From GCA-2401155 sp045047085 (lineage in GTDB: Bacteria; Pseudomonadota; Alphaproteobacteria; Rhizobiales; Rhizobiaceae): a DNA stretch of 64,000 nt. Below are positions 8,542 through 17,259 of the stretch, in pieces. The position numbers and the translations under genes were made by a program. Numbering within the stretch: the stretch's first letter is position 1; the number at the start of each line of letters is the position of its first letter. The DNA lies in the NCBI GenBank assembly GCA_045047085.1, contig JASFYT010000041.1:1-64000 (forward strand), written 5' to 3'. The notes under the pieces are model-generated. The model made no database searches. It was not told the DNA's origin and saw only the letters and a program-made list of their open reading frames with translations.

Positions 8542-10956
8542 TTATTCAGATAATTCTTTAAGCGACTTCATCAGCACGTCTTTTTCTCTAAGATCCTGAT
8601 TCTTCATGAGAGCTTCGGCTTTTTTTAACGACGCAATTGCCAGCTCATCACGCCCCAGCCCTTTATAGGCCATTCCCAAATGGAACTGAACAACGCCATT
8701 GTTCGGCAAGCCTTCAGCAGCCTTCCTTAAATGAGATACAGCATCACCGAATTCTTCTCTCTTAACGTGTATCCATCCCAAAGTATCCAGGAATTGTGGA
8801 ACATTTGAGTTACGGAAACGGCTATAAGCAATATCATATGCTTTTTGTAGACTGTCTGAATTGGTAGAGAATTCCGACAACAAACTTGCAAGGTTATTTG
8901 CTACGATAAGCGAGCGTGGTTCTGCCAGATACATATCCTCATAAACGGAAATGGCCTCTTCATAATTTTGGCCGACTTCCAATATGTTTGCCAACAGCAA
9001 CTGCATAGGAAGACTTCTTTTATTGAGCGCCAACCCGTCTCGTACGGTTTTCTCTGCTTCCTCAAAGCGCGCTTCCCTAGAGTAAAAACTTGCTAAAGCA
9101 TAATGTCCATTGCCACTGACTTTATCAACTTCAATAGCTTTTTTATAAGAGGCTTCAGCTGCATCAATATTATTTTGAAGATTGTGCAAGAATCCCATAC
9201 GTACATGAGCCAATACATTGCTGGGGTTAGTTTCCAGCTCTGAATTTACCAGCTCTTCAGCTGCATCAAATTTTTTACTTCTAACGTACAGCCGAAATAG
9301 ATCGGCCGTCGGGGAGACATCACTTGGGTCATCCAATGCAGCTTCCTGCAAAATTCTGATACTTTTATCAATTTGGTTTTGCCCCGCCAACACCTGCGCC
9401 CGCACTCGATTAACAAATAATTTGTTATTGTCATTGACCTTCGCAAGGGTTTCGGCAATTTTTCCAGCCCCCTGCCAATCGCCACGACCAAGCTTTAGTT
9501 GCGCCAATTGTTTAAGAGCATCTTCATCACCGGGTGTTTTCTGTATAACATTTCCCAATACAGATTCAGCTCGCTTAGGTTTGCCATATCGCACAAGGAA
9601 TCTCGCAAGTTCCAATCCTGTCCCCCCCTTAAACTCTTGTATCTCGACAGCTTTTGCTAAATTTTCTTCAGCAAGTACAATCTGTCCATTCCGCTCATAG
9701 ACAGTTGCAAGGGCTTGCAGAATGTTGACCGAGCGAGGCTCTTCATTTAGCGCGTTGCGCAGATCTTCGATTGCCGAGGGATAGTTGTTTTTTGTTGTTT
9801 TAATACTCGCTCTAACCAGCAAGGCATCCACATTCTTTGCATCGTCAGCAATCACCGATTCCGCCAAGGACAGAGCCTCTTCCTGCTTATTCTGGCTCAG
9901 CAGTCGCCGAGCTAAAAACAATTGCGCTTTTACGCCGTTCTCGTTTCCGCCATTGTCAGCAATCAATTTTCGAAGATATTCGTTTGCTTTTTCTGTGTCG
10001 CCCTTTTCATAAATTAGCTCGGCTAACGCGAAATTATAGTCAAATGAATCAGAACTGCTGGTGTTTATCAGTGCCGACAGCTCTTTTTCTGCCTCTGCAA
10101 TACCTCGTTGATTCCTAACAAAGCCAACTAAATTGGAACCAGCCTTCTCATCATCAGGATTATTTGACAGATACTTCCGGACAACATCTTCAGCGGCATC
10201 TTTATCATCGCGACGAAGATACCATTTTGCGAGATTGTTGTGGATTGCCAGTTGCGATGGGTAAAGAACACTCAGCCTGACGAGTGTCTGCTCTATTCCC
10301 TGTAAGTCGTTCAACTGCTCCAGGACCTTAATTTTAAACACTTGAAGTCCAAGGTTTTTCTCTTCTCCTGCAATACCTCTTTCGAGAAATGCCAGAGCCC
10401 CTTTTGGATCAGAATGCTCAACCCGCTCGGCTGCAAGCACCATGAGTGCATCCACACTGTTTGCGTCAGCCTGCAACGCAGCTTCGGCAAAACGGATGGC
10501 ATCCTCATAAGATTTTTGCCTAATAGCAAGCGCTGCCTTGATTGCCAAAACGTTCACATGCTTGGAATCCAGAGCATATGCCTCATCGGCAAATTTTAAT
10601 GCGTCATCCATCTTATTTGCAAGAAGAAAAATTCTCGCCAAATTTACCCGGGCAACCACATGTTTTGGGTCTGCCTCAGCCACACCAAGGAAAATTCGAA
10701 CTGCACCGACATAGTTCTTCTGTGCAAATTCAACATTTCCCAATTCAAACAATGCTGATGTGTGTTCTTTATCTAATTTTAGAGTATTTCTGAATTCAAG
10801 TTTCGCCTTAACAAGCTTATTTTGCTCTACGAGTTCAAGGCCGTTCTCATAGTGGGACTGAGCTTTATCCTTAGAGTTTTCGCACCCTACCAAAACAGTG
10901 CAACCAATCAACAACAAGATAGCGAGCAAACGGGGCCAATTTAACAATGAAGACAA
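8542..10956 (-). CDS. prsT: TPR-repeat lipoprotein, PrsT-like (exosortase/PEP-CTERM-associated)
   Basis: An 804-residue protein with a lipoprotein signal peptide (lipobox LVGC, Cys25), so it is probably anchored in the outer membrane facing the periplasm. The rest is at least 18 tandem tetratricopeptide repeats, visible as recurrent A-L-F-E-L-G-N, A-L-x-x-A and P-x-x-x-x-A patterns about every 34 residues. Length and architecture match PrsT, the TPR lipoprotein that tracks with exosortases and polysaccharide export; TPRs there probably scaffold the secretion complex. TTG start at 10956 with AAGGA upstream. It is first in the minus-strand run prsT - wzz - kinase - fkbH - deacetylase, though a 154-base gap to the wzz start leaves room for a separate promoter. 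Confidence 0.85.
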   Translation of the reverse strand: MSSLLNWPRLLAILLLIGCTVLVGCENSKDKAQSHYENGLELVEQNKLVKAKLEFRNTLKLDKEHTSALFELGNVEFAQKNYVGAVRIFLGVAEADPKHVVARVNLARIFLLANKMDDALKFADEAYALDSKHVNVLAIKAALAIRQKSYEDAIRFAEAALQADANSVDALMVLAAERVEHSDPKGALAFLERGIAGEEKNLGLQVFKIKVLEQLNDLQGIEQTLVRLSVLYPSQLAIHNNLAKWYLRRDDKDAAEDVVRKYLSNNPDDEKAGSNLVGFVRNQRGIAEAEKELSALINTSSSDSFDYNFALAELIYEKGDTEKANEYLRKLIADNGGNENGVKAQLFLARRLLSQNKQEEALSLAESVIADDAKNVDALLVRASIKTTKNNYPSAIEDLRNALNEEPRSVNILQALATVYERNGQIVLAEENLAKAVEIQEFKGGTGLELARFLVRYGKPKRAESVLGNVIQKTPGDEDALKQLAQLKLGRGDWQGAGKIAETLAKVNDNNKLFVNRVRAQVLAGQNQIDKSIRILQEAALDDPSDVSPTADLFRLYVRSKKFDAAEELVNSELETNPSNVLAHVRMGFLHNLQNNIDAAEASYKKAIEVDKVSGNGHYALASFYSREARFEEAEKTVRDGLALNKRSLPMQLLLANILEVGQNYEEAISVYEDMYLAEPRSLIVANNLASLLSEFSTNSDSLQKAYDIAYSRFRNSNVPQFLDTLGWIHVKREEFGDAVSHLRKAAEGLPNNGVVQFHLGMAYKGLGRDELAIASLKKAEALMKNQDLREKDVLMKSLKELSE

Positions 10957-10990
10957 TTCCCAATCCTTAATTTAAATAAAATTGATACCG

Positions 10991-11006
10991 ACATTATATA
11001 TAATGT
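10991..11006. promoter_or_regulatory. 16-bp perfect palindrome 35 bases upstream of the prsT-like gene
   Basis: The sequence ACATTATATATAATGT is a perfect inverted repeat. It contains TATAAT on both strands, so it could be the -10 region of the prsT promoter on the minus strand, an operator, or both. The best minus-strand -35 candidate (TTGTCT) sits about 20 bases away, which is long, so promoter function is only suggested. Confidence 0.35.
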
Positions 11007-11207
11007 AGATGCAACTTAAGACAATTCGTAATACGCGCGACAGCCTAGAATAGCGTAATAGTTCGCTTCAGGGTTAACGTCTGGCACATATGCCCACGAG
11101 TAACCGACGTCAAAAAAGAGACGACACACCCCTCAACTGACAGCGGTCATATTCCTGCACACCAAAAGCATGCGAATGCGCAATATTCCCAACAAAGCAC
11201 CTTAACG

Positions 11208-11231
11208 AAAAAGGGGGCCCAAAAGCCCCCT
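11208..11231 (-). terminator. Rho-independent terminator of the PEP-CTERM gene
   Basis: On the minus strand, 47 bases after the PEP-CTERM stop, AGGGGGC pairs with GCCCCCT around a six-base loop and is followed by a run of T (five in a row). The GC-only stem core and T tract make this a strong intrinsic terminator. It isolates the highly expressed-type substrate gene from prsT downstream. Confidence 0.85.
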
Positions 11232-11277
11232 CGTAAAATCAAACAAACTGATTACATGCTCAAACGAACATTCAGTC

Positions 11278-11826
11278 TTAAGCTGCAGTCAGGCTTGTTT
11301 TCCGACGACGACGACGGGACAACAGTCCAATACCAAGAATTGAACTACCAAATAGCAGCAATGCTGGTGGTACAGGTACAGCTGCAACTTTCAAGCTATA
11401 CTGAATGTTGCTACCGCCAGAAGTGGTAAAATCGATAACCAATGTTTGGGCGGCGTGAGCAGCTGAGAACAAAGTGTTCAGGACGGCATGATAACCAACG
11501 CCTACAATCTGAATCAACGACGTTGAAGCGCCAATCTGAAGATTTGTCACAGTGTCTTTCCAAAAAATGGTAGAAGCACTGATATCACCCTGAGTATTCA
11601 AATGAAAGTTAACTGCAGAAGCAGGCTGTGGAAGAGTAGAGGAATTAAACTTATACTCAAAATGCTGATCTCCAGACACCAAAGCTTCATGGAGATACTC
11701 GGGCGCAGCAAGAATATCAACAACAGGATCTCCCGGGGAAATCGAAACAGCACCCGCTGACGTAGCAAACATCATAGAAGCAGCAAAGGCTCCCACAACG
11801 CTTAATTTTTTGATGAAACTTAACAT
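11278..11826 (-). CDS. PEP-CTERM sorting domain protein (exosortase substrate)
   Basis: A 182-residue secreted protein. The signal peptide is MLSFIKKLSVVGAFAASMMF... ending TSAGA. The C terminus (about residues 150-182) is a PEP-CTERM-like tripartite sorting signal: VPVPPALLLFG motif, a hydrophobic membrane span (SSILGIGLL) and an Arg cluster (SRRRRRK). Exosortases cut such tails and pass the protein to the surface or polysaccharide matrix. The middle part is Ser/Thr-rich with no recognised domain. It is the only such substrate in the window, has its own terminator, and sits beside prsT, so it is likely a main matrix protein of this locus. Its exact role is unknown. Confidence 0.85.
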   Translation of the reverse strand: MLSFIKKLSVVGAFAASMMFATSAGAVSISPGDPVVDILAAPEYLHEALVSGDQHFEYKFNSSTLPQPASAVNFHLNTQGDISASTIFWKDTVTNLQIGASTSLIQIVGVGYHAVLNTLFSAAHAAQTLVIDFTTSGGSNIQYSLKVAAVPVPPALLLFGSSILGIGLLSRRRRRKTSLTAA

Positions 11827-12440
11827 TTTAACACAATCCTAATCTTTTTATAAAAACCTGGCCCCTCATATTCTTTTATTAATAGCAGGTTAACAAATCA
11901 AATCAAGTAAAATATAGGGTTTGTAAACAGATCGTTAACTGTGATTTTTGAGAAACACCGTTCGCGGAATTGCCAGTTTCAAAGAACCGTGAAATTCGCG
12001 AAATTTACATAAAACGTTGAATAATAAAGGCTATTTTCTATCAACATATCATCCCACTTAGAAAAATAGTCGGTATTCGAGCAACTCTATAGCTATCTCC
12101 ACCCCAAAATTCCGATACGCGCGGACTCTTTTGTCCTATAACACGTAGATTCAGTTCACTCCTTCGGATGGAATATGACAGAAACGACTCATCGCAATAG
12201 TGAAACCTTATCTCTGTAGGACAGATTCCGCTGCTACCCCTTTTGAGAGCAGTCAGAGTCTGGCGGATAATCTCACTACAAGTTCATTGAAAAAACCAGG
12301 CCTTTCCACTCGATAACCAAGGGTCTGGACCTAATGATTCTGCAATCCATGTATTCTAAGTTTATTCGCGCTTTGTTTGCTTCTTACCACAAATCTATGC
12401 TTGATGCTTTGATGAAACAATTAGTCTTGGATCCAGCGAC
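11827..12440. other. Intergenic region between divergent PEP-CTERM and yciB genes
   Basis: About 610 bases without a gene. It must hold the promoters of the minus-strand PEP-CTERM gene and the plus-strand yciB gene. No sigma-54 -24/-12 pair, terminator, tRNA or convincing repeat was found by eye. Confidence 0.5.
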
Positions 12441-12998
12441 ATGCCCACAATTGTAAAAACACTGGTCGATATAGGGCCGCTTATCGTATTTTATGTGACT
12501 GAAAGTTATTCAGACATCTTTGTTGCAACCGGATTTTTGATGGTGGCTTGCCTCATTGCATTTGCTGTCTCTTGGAAAATGACGAAAAAGCTGGCCCTCC
12601 TCCCGCTTCTGACGCTGGCATTTGCTTTGGTATTTGGTGGGTTCACATTGTTGTTTGAGGATGACACATTTATCAAAGTTGAAGTGACGCTTACCAATGG
12701 CTTGCTGGGAATTTTCCTTTTGGGGGGGATGTACTTCGAAAAGTCTCTTCTAAAAATTCTATTCGATAGCTTTGCAGACATGACAGAAGAAGGCTGGAAC
12801 AAAATCACGTGGCGAATGGGGTGGTTCTTCGTGGCCATTGCAATTCTAAACGAATTTGTCTGGCGAACTTTCAGCACCGATATTTGGGTAGATTTTAGAG
12901 TGTTTGGAATTTTGGGTCTGACATTTGCATTTTTGGCAATTCAAGCGCCAACAGCAATGCGCCATATGGTCGATGAGTCCAGCGTTAAGGATGATTGA
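12441..12998 (+). CDS. yciB: Inner-membrane septation protein A (YciB/IspZ family)
   Basis: A 185-residue membrane protein with five or six hydrophobic helices. Family signatures are visible: an N-terminal DIGPLIVFYV, LVFGGFTLLFEDDTFIK, then NGLLGIFLLGG, EEGWNKITWRMGWFF and NEFVWRTFSTDIWVDFRVFG. YciB proteins contribute to cell-envelope integrity and septation and interact with division and elongation machinery in Escherichia coli. Length matches the family (about 180). It is a core gene stranded inside the polysaccharide locus, transcribed toward the glycoside hydrolase, and followed at once by a G-rich tandem repeat. Confidence 0.92.
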   Translation: MPTIVKTLVDIGPLIVFYVTESYSDIFVATGFLMVACLIAFAVSWKMTKKLALLPLLTLAFALVFGGFTLLFEDDTFIKVEVTLTNGLLGIFLLGGMYFEKSLLKILFDSFADMTEEGWNKITWRMGWFFVAIAILNEFVWRTFSTDIWVDFRVFGILGLTFAFLAIQAPTAMRHMVDESSVKDD

Positions 12999-13008
12999 CC
13001 TGCAGACG

Positions 13009-13084
13009 CATTGTGGGGGCATTGTGGGGGCATTGTGGGGGCATTGTGGGGGCATTGTGGGGGCATTGTGGGGGCATTGGTGGG
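13009..13084. repeat. G-rich 11-bp tandem repeat between convergent genes
   Basis: Six perfect consecutive copies of CATTGTGGGGG occupy 13009-13074, followed by a degenerate CATTGGTGGG unit and the start of another. The array begins 10 bases after the yciB stop and ends before the convergent glycoside hydrolase stop at 13124. Six runs of five G separated by six bases give the plus strand and the yciB mRNA 3' end clear G-quadruplex potential. Copy number may vary by slippage. Confidence 0.95.
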
Positions 13085-13123
13085 CATTGGTGCTTGTAAA
13101 GCTACTCCGTAAAAACAGCTGCT

Positions 13124-15709
13124 CTACATCTCAAGCATCAACCAGTATGTTTCAAGCGAGGCATCCAGATGGATAATATATTTACCATCGAGTCTCGTCA
13201 CTGAAACCTCTTCTTTTTTTCCTGTATTACTGAGCGCATACAACTTTAGGCCCTCTGGTGCCTGAAGTTGCAAAACACCCTCAATCGGTTCTGATAGAAA
13301 AGGCAATTTTTCATGCTTTAGCGTCAGGGACTGAGCGGCCATTGAAACGAGAATTTGCTTTGAATTGGAGATTGGCATGTTGTCCAGGCTTTGGACCGCG
13401 ATGCTCGCATTGGCCGTATTGATTTTGAAAATCGAATTATCCAATTCATATGTGCGTCCGCCGATCCAACCCGATATAATTTGTGATTTCGGAGTATTTA
13501 TAGTGACCGTTCCCTGTTGCCAATTTCGACAAATTTGATGGGTGTCAGAACAAACGAAATCCTGTTTGGCAGGTAGAAAACTTTGGTGTGGGTCCGTAAT
13601 AATTATAGCATTATCTGGCACCTGGCCTGCTTCCAACCAAGGCAGTTCTTTAATGGCAGGCAAGGCAATTCGCAGTTTGCTTTGCTCTACCAGAGTTCTG
13701 ATTGCTCGCGAGTTGGAAGGTGCGACCTTCGACCCCATTAAAACGTCTGATGGCAGGGATAAATAATAGGCCTTTCGCGCCTGCTCAACATGGTTTTGCC
13801 GATAGAGCAAAGCGGCCGCTGGCATCATTGCCAGCTCCGAAGGGGCGTTGAATGATTGCCTGCTGACCGGCTCGCCAGCTTTATTCAACGCTGATTGTGC
13901 ATAGGTAAATTGCATCATCGCGTCCCAGTCTTGCAAACTGGCAATCGAAGCCAAATAGATCGGCAATCCTGCGCGGTCGAAGGCTGAAAATGACGACATA
14001 TTCCATTCGGTTACAGATAATGGTTTGCCTGCCACGCTTCCGGCAGCGATCCAGTGAGCAATATTCTCTTTGTAATGGGGATTGGATGAGAAAAAATTTG
14101 GTTTTGCAGATGAATGGACATCAATTAAGTCCCCATCACTCAACGCCGGCAAGGAAGAGAGAGGGTTTTTACCCCAAGTACTGGTTGTCACGATGGGAAC
14201 TTTAACACCTATTTTTTTAAGGTGTTTAATCATCTTTTGATTAAACTGGTGTTCCAGATCATTCAGAAATAATTTCGAAGGCCCGTATTCCCAGGCACGC
14301 CACACCCTTTTTTGATCTAACTTGGCTTTTAACGCAAATTGGTGCGCCTGGAACATATAGGCATTGTTGTGTTTGGGAACTTTTTTGTTTGGCAACAACG
14401 CGTTGCCGAAGTGGTGGGTTAGGTCGTTTTCATTGGTAATCAGCACGCTAACAATGGCCGGATCATCTTTATATGCCAGCGAAGTATAGGGGTTCACATG
14501 GCTCAAATATGCCTCTGTAAATTGTTGCATCTTTTCTTGAATGCTCAAATTGACATATGAAAACCCTTTTGCCTGGCTGGTTTCCTTGCTTTTTGCAATT
14601 TCCTTGAAATTCCGTATGCCATCCTTAGACGTGAATTCGCGACCCATTTGAAGGTCGAGCCAAACATATATGCCTTCGTCCTGTAAAATCTTGATCCATA
14701 GATCGAGCCTCTTTTGCGATCTAGGATTAAGCGATAATGTATTGTCAGAGTTCTTACCAAAGATGTTGGGGCTAACCCATTTTGAATCATGGTGACTAAT
14801 TCTCACCAGATTAATGCCAAGCTGTGATAAACGCTTGGCCTGTGCATACATGCGGGATTCCTTGGTCTTGAAAAGACTAAGAGCGGATAAATTTACTCCC
14901 CAAAAACGTCCATTAGTGCCATCTTCGAAAACCAGGCTTTCGCCCTCGGCCCGTAAGAATCCGTGTTTGCCTGCCGGTTTTTCTGGGGCGTTCAGAAAAC
15001 TCAAATCAACCGGGGAATGTTTGAAAGAGAGTATATTTTTATACCATGTTTTTGGTGATGGCTTCGCCAGTCGCTCCGCTATAGTCGGGATGACTTTTCC
15101 GTCTTTCGGCAGTGTCACCGTCATTTTGATGGTTTTGTCTTTCCCAGGATCCCCTTTTGTAACAAAATATGCGCGAATCTCGTTCTTGCGGCTTCGTTCA
15201 AAATAGAGTTCTGAAATGGGCGGTTCAAATCGAATGGTTATACGCGGTTCGCCGGGGAGCAATTCCAGTTGCCAGCCTCCATTCTGGGGCAATAATTTAG
15301 CCCCTGGGGCAAAGCCATTTTCTTTCAAACCTGCTACATTGATCTTGAAACTGACTCCGCCCCATTGATCTTTGTTCCAGTTTTTTGATCCCTTAATCCT
15401 GAACTGCCAACTCATTTCATTTGGCGAGTTCGACGTCACGCTCCCGTCCAGCAACAATCCGGTCTTTTCACTCTTTCCGGATAACTCATACCTCCCCTTG
15501 TCCTTGACGCTTCCTTCCACGTTAACATCGGACCATTTCCATTGATCATGCCAGAAGAAAAATTTGGTGCTTACTACGTTCAAGGTTTGGTAATTTAAGT
15601 TGAAAAGGCCTGAGCCTTCATTGAACTGGAGTGTAGTTTGGGCATTTGAATTTGCTGATACGAGAATAAAAGGCAGCAAAAGTAGCTTCGCCAATGTAAT
15701 TTTTTTCAT
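13124..15709 (-). CDS. Large secreted glycoside hydrolase-like protein (GH5-like TIM barrel)
   Basis: 861 residues from the ATG at 15709, chosen because it starts a clean signal peptide (MKKITLAKLLLLPFILVSANSNA). The N-terminal ~200 residues look like a carbohydrate-binding beta-sandwich (SWQFRIKGSKNW, WQLELLPGEP). The middle has a cellulase-like TIM barrel: RFWGVNLSAL, GINLVRISHHDS, then an Asn-Glu pair in VLITNEND (candidate acid/base) and SVTEWNMSS (candidate nucleophile). A C-terminal beta-rich part follows. It would cut a polysaccharide in the periplasm or outside, perhaps the polymer made by this locus. The substrate cannot be read from the sequence, and the subfamily is uncertain. AAGG lies upstream of the start. 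Confidence 0.75.
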   Translation of the reverse strand: MKKITLAKLLLLPFILVSANSNAQTTLQFNEGSGLFNLNYQTLNVVSTKFFFWHDQWKWSDVNVEGSVKDKGRYELSGKSEKTGLLLDGSVTSNSPNEMSWQFRIKGSKNWNKDQWGGVSFKINVAGLKENGFAPGAKLLPQNGGWQLELLPGEPRITIRFEPPISELYFERSRKNEIRAYFVTKGDPGKDKTIKMTVTLPKDGKVIPTIAERLAKPSPKTWYKNILSFKHSPVDLSFLNAPEKPAGKHGFLRAEGESLVFEDGTNGRFWGVNLSALSLFKTKESRMYAQAKRLSQLGINLVRISHHDSKWVSPNIFGKNSDNTLSLNPRSQKRLDLWIKILQDEGIYVWLDLQMGREFTSKDGIRNFKEIAKSKETSQAKGFSYVNLSIQEKMQQFTEAYLSHVNPYTSLAYKDDPAIVSVLITNENDLTHHFGNALLPNKKVPKHNNAYMFQAHQFALKAKLDQKRVWRAWEYGPSKLFLNDLEHQFNQKMIKHLKKIGVKVPIVTTSTWGKNPLSSLPALSDGDLIDVHSSAKPNFFSSNPHYKENIAHWIAAGSVAGKPLSVTEWNMSSFSAFDRAGLPIYLASIASLQDWDAMMQFTYAQSALNKAGEPVSRQSFNAPSELAMMPAAALLYRQNHVEQARKAYYLSLPSDVLMGSKVAPSNSRAIRTLVEQSKLRIALPAIKELPWLEAGQVPDNAIIITDPHQSFLPAKQDFVCSDTHQICRNWQQGTVTINTPKSQIISGWIGGRTYELDNSIFKINTANASIAVQSLDNMPISNSKQILVSMAAQSLTLKHEKLPFLSEPIEGVLQLQAPEGLKLYALSNTGKKEEVSVTRLDGKYIIHLDASLETYWLMLEM

Positions 15710-16108
15710 ATTAGGTTTTACCTTGGTCTCGATACTTTGGCGTTTTGGTTTGAAGTCCAAAAATAGCAAACGGCACAATGGTCCAGTTCCCGGAGCCCAG
15801 CACCCGAAATATTTATACTGTAGTTGTAGCGACTCGGTTACATTGTTTTATATACGAACGGCACCAAGAAGTGAGTCTGTTTATCCGATTTTACATTGAT
15901 TATGGGGATTGGATTGCGTGCGCATGTTAAACATCTATCCGATAGGGGCCCGAACAGAACAGCCGCGGGAGAGTTCATCGGAGGTGTGTTCTCGCCGCGA
16001 CTAAATCAGATGTATCAATGACAAACGCGAAAATCGGCAGCAAGGGTTTTGAAATTATCCTTGGCCGAGCTTCTGAACTGCATTCCGGAAAATAGTATAT
16101 ATACCGCT
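15710..16108. other. Intergenic region upstream of the glycoside hydrolase
   Basis: About 400 bases without a convincing gene. It should carry the hydrolase promoter (minus strand) and the 3' end of the small hypothetical gene. A 10-base palindrome GTATATATAC lies at 16095-16104, too AT-rich to interpret. Confidence 0.4.
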
Positions 16109-16669
16109 TTATCTCAGCAGACTGTACACGCCGTTTTCGTCAATTGAAATTGAACTGTCGGACTGGATTGGAGTATCGCCTTCCTCAAGGGGAGGTTCGT
16201 CCGCCAACTTTTCCAGCGACGCATCCAATTCATCCATACCATCTCCTTGCGGATTACTGATGATATCAACAAGCGCATCTAATGAGATGCCCAAATCATT
16301 CAATCTCAAAGATTTCTCAATCTCGGTAATTGTTAAGAAACCCAAAGGCTGCCCCCTAACCTCCGCCACCTTGATCCGAATAGCCTCACCATAGGCGGGG
16401 ATGGAATCATAATCTTTTTGATAGATTCCAAATTCGGTTCCTAACTGCTCGAATAAATTGAGTTTAGGTCCGGTGATATCAGCTTTGAGAACACTCCAAT
16501 AATCCAGAGCCGATTCAGCCTCAGAGTGCTCCGAATGGCGAACGGCATCTTTCGTTGGTGTAACCACATCGGCATGCGACACGACCGTTGCACTAGGTGT
16601 AACAGAAAGTGTTTTACTCTGCTGTAAGTTCAATAAAGCGGCAGAGTTTAAAGACGAGATAGATGTCAT
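16109..16669 (-). CDS. Hypothetical protein, unrecognised
   Basis: 186 residues from the ATG at 16669, preferred over a longer start because AGGAG lies five bases upstream. No signal peptide or membrane segment. The N terminus is Ser/Ala/Leu-rich (SISSLNSAALLNLQQSK), and the middle has an AIRIKVAEVRG stretch. The C-terminal half is acidic and Leu-rich (DELDASLEKLADEPPLEEGD). The Ser/Gln-rich head resembles small flagellar or type-III-export-associated proteins, but I recognise no family. Base composition is like the neighbours. It is monocistronic, between the hydrolase and the divergent ATPase gene. Confidence 0.6.
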   Translation of the reverse strand: MTSISSLNSAALLNLQQSKTLSVTPSATVVSHADVVTPTKDAVRHSEHSEAESALDYWSVLKADITGPKLNLFEQLGTEFGIYQKDYDSIPAYGEAIRIKVAEVRGQPLGFLTITEIEKSLRLNDLGISLDALVDIISNPQGDGMDELDASLEKLADEPPLEEGDTPIQSDSSISIDENGVYSLLR

Positions 16670-17259
16670 GCTAACTCCTAACTGCAATCCAAACAAACAT
16701 TCATGTGTACGGATTGCGGAGAAATATTCCTGAGCCTCATGCTGCAGGAACGTGACTGTCCCACTGTGAGAATAGCTAAAAATTGTTAAAAAATTGTTAA
16801 ACCTAGTATTTTCGCGACATTTTTAAAACAATATCAAAGTGTATATCTAGTATATAAAATTTTACAGTTATTGTTATCTATAATTAAGCCATATCATACA
16901 CGCCATATCGGGACGACCGGTCTTGCATATATACAGTGGGTACGCCACTGAACTCAGCATAGATAGACGCAGGAAGTACGGTAATAATCGACATATGCTG
17001 ATCCTGCTTGAGGATTCCGGACAAGAAACCGAACTTATTTCATTGTCGCGGAAAGTTGTAACGCATTGGTTTTACATAATTTAACAAAATGGCGATCTCC
17101 ATATTTTGGTTTTTCTCTATTTCTAATGTCATTTTCACTAAAATTTTTCAATTCATGGACTATAATACCAGTAGGGGCACAATAGAATTCTGATTGGCAG
17201 TTAACTAAGATCAGCGCGCGTACTTGCGTTTAACATGCCGTCTGGTTATGGATTTGACT
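16670..17259. other. AT-rich divergent promoter region
   Basis: About 590 bases between the divergent hypothetical gene and the ExeA-like ATPase gene, very AT-rich around 16770-16900. It contains a direct repeat of AAAATTGTTA (16778-16801) and a short GACCGGTC palindrome near 16915. No gene, tRNA or terminator was seen. The promoters of both flanking genes should lie here. Confidence 0.45.

Noticed and set aside
9218..9700. Long open frame opposite the PrsT-like gene
   Set aside because: It is a by-product of repetitive TPR codons; the Ser/Cys-rich translation has no domain features.
13009..13084. Possible CRISPR array in the repeat
   Set aside because: The units are 11 bp and directly adjacent with no unique spacers, so this is a simple tandem repeat.
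16778..16801. Direct repeat AAAATTGTTA as a regulatory site
   Set aside because: It lies in a very AT-rich stretch where such repeats are expected by chance; no symmetry or spacing support.
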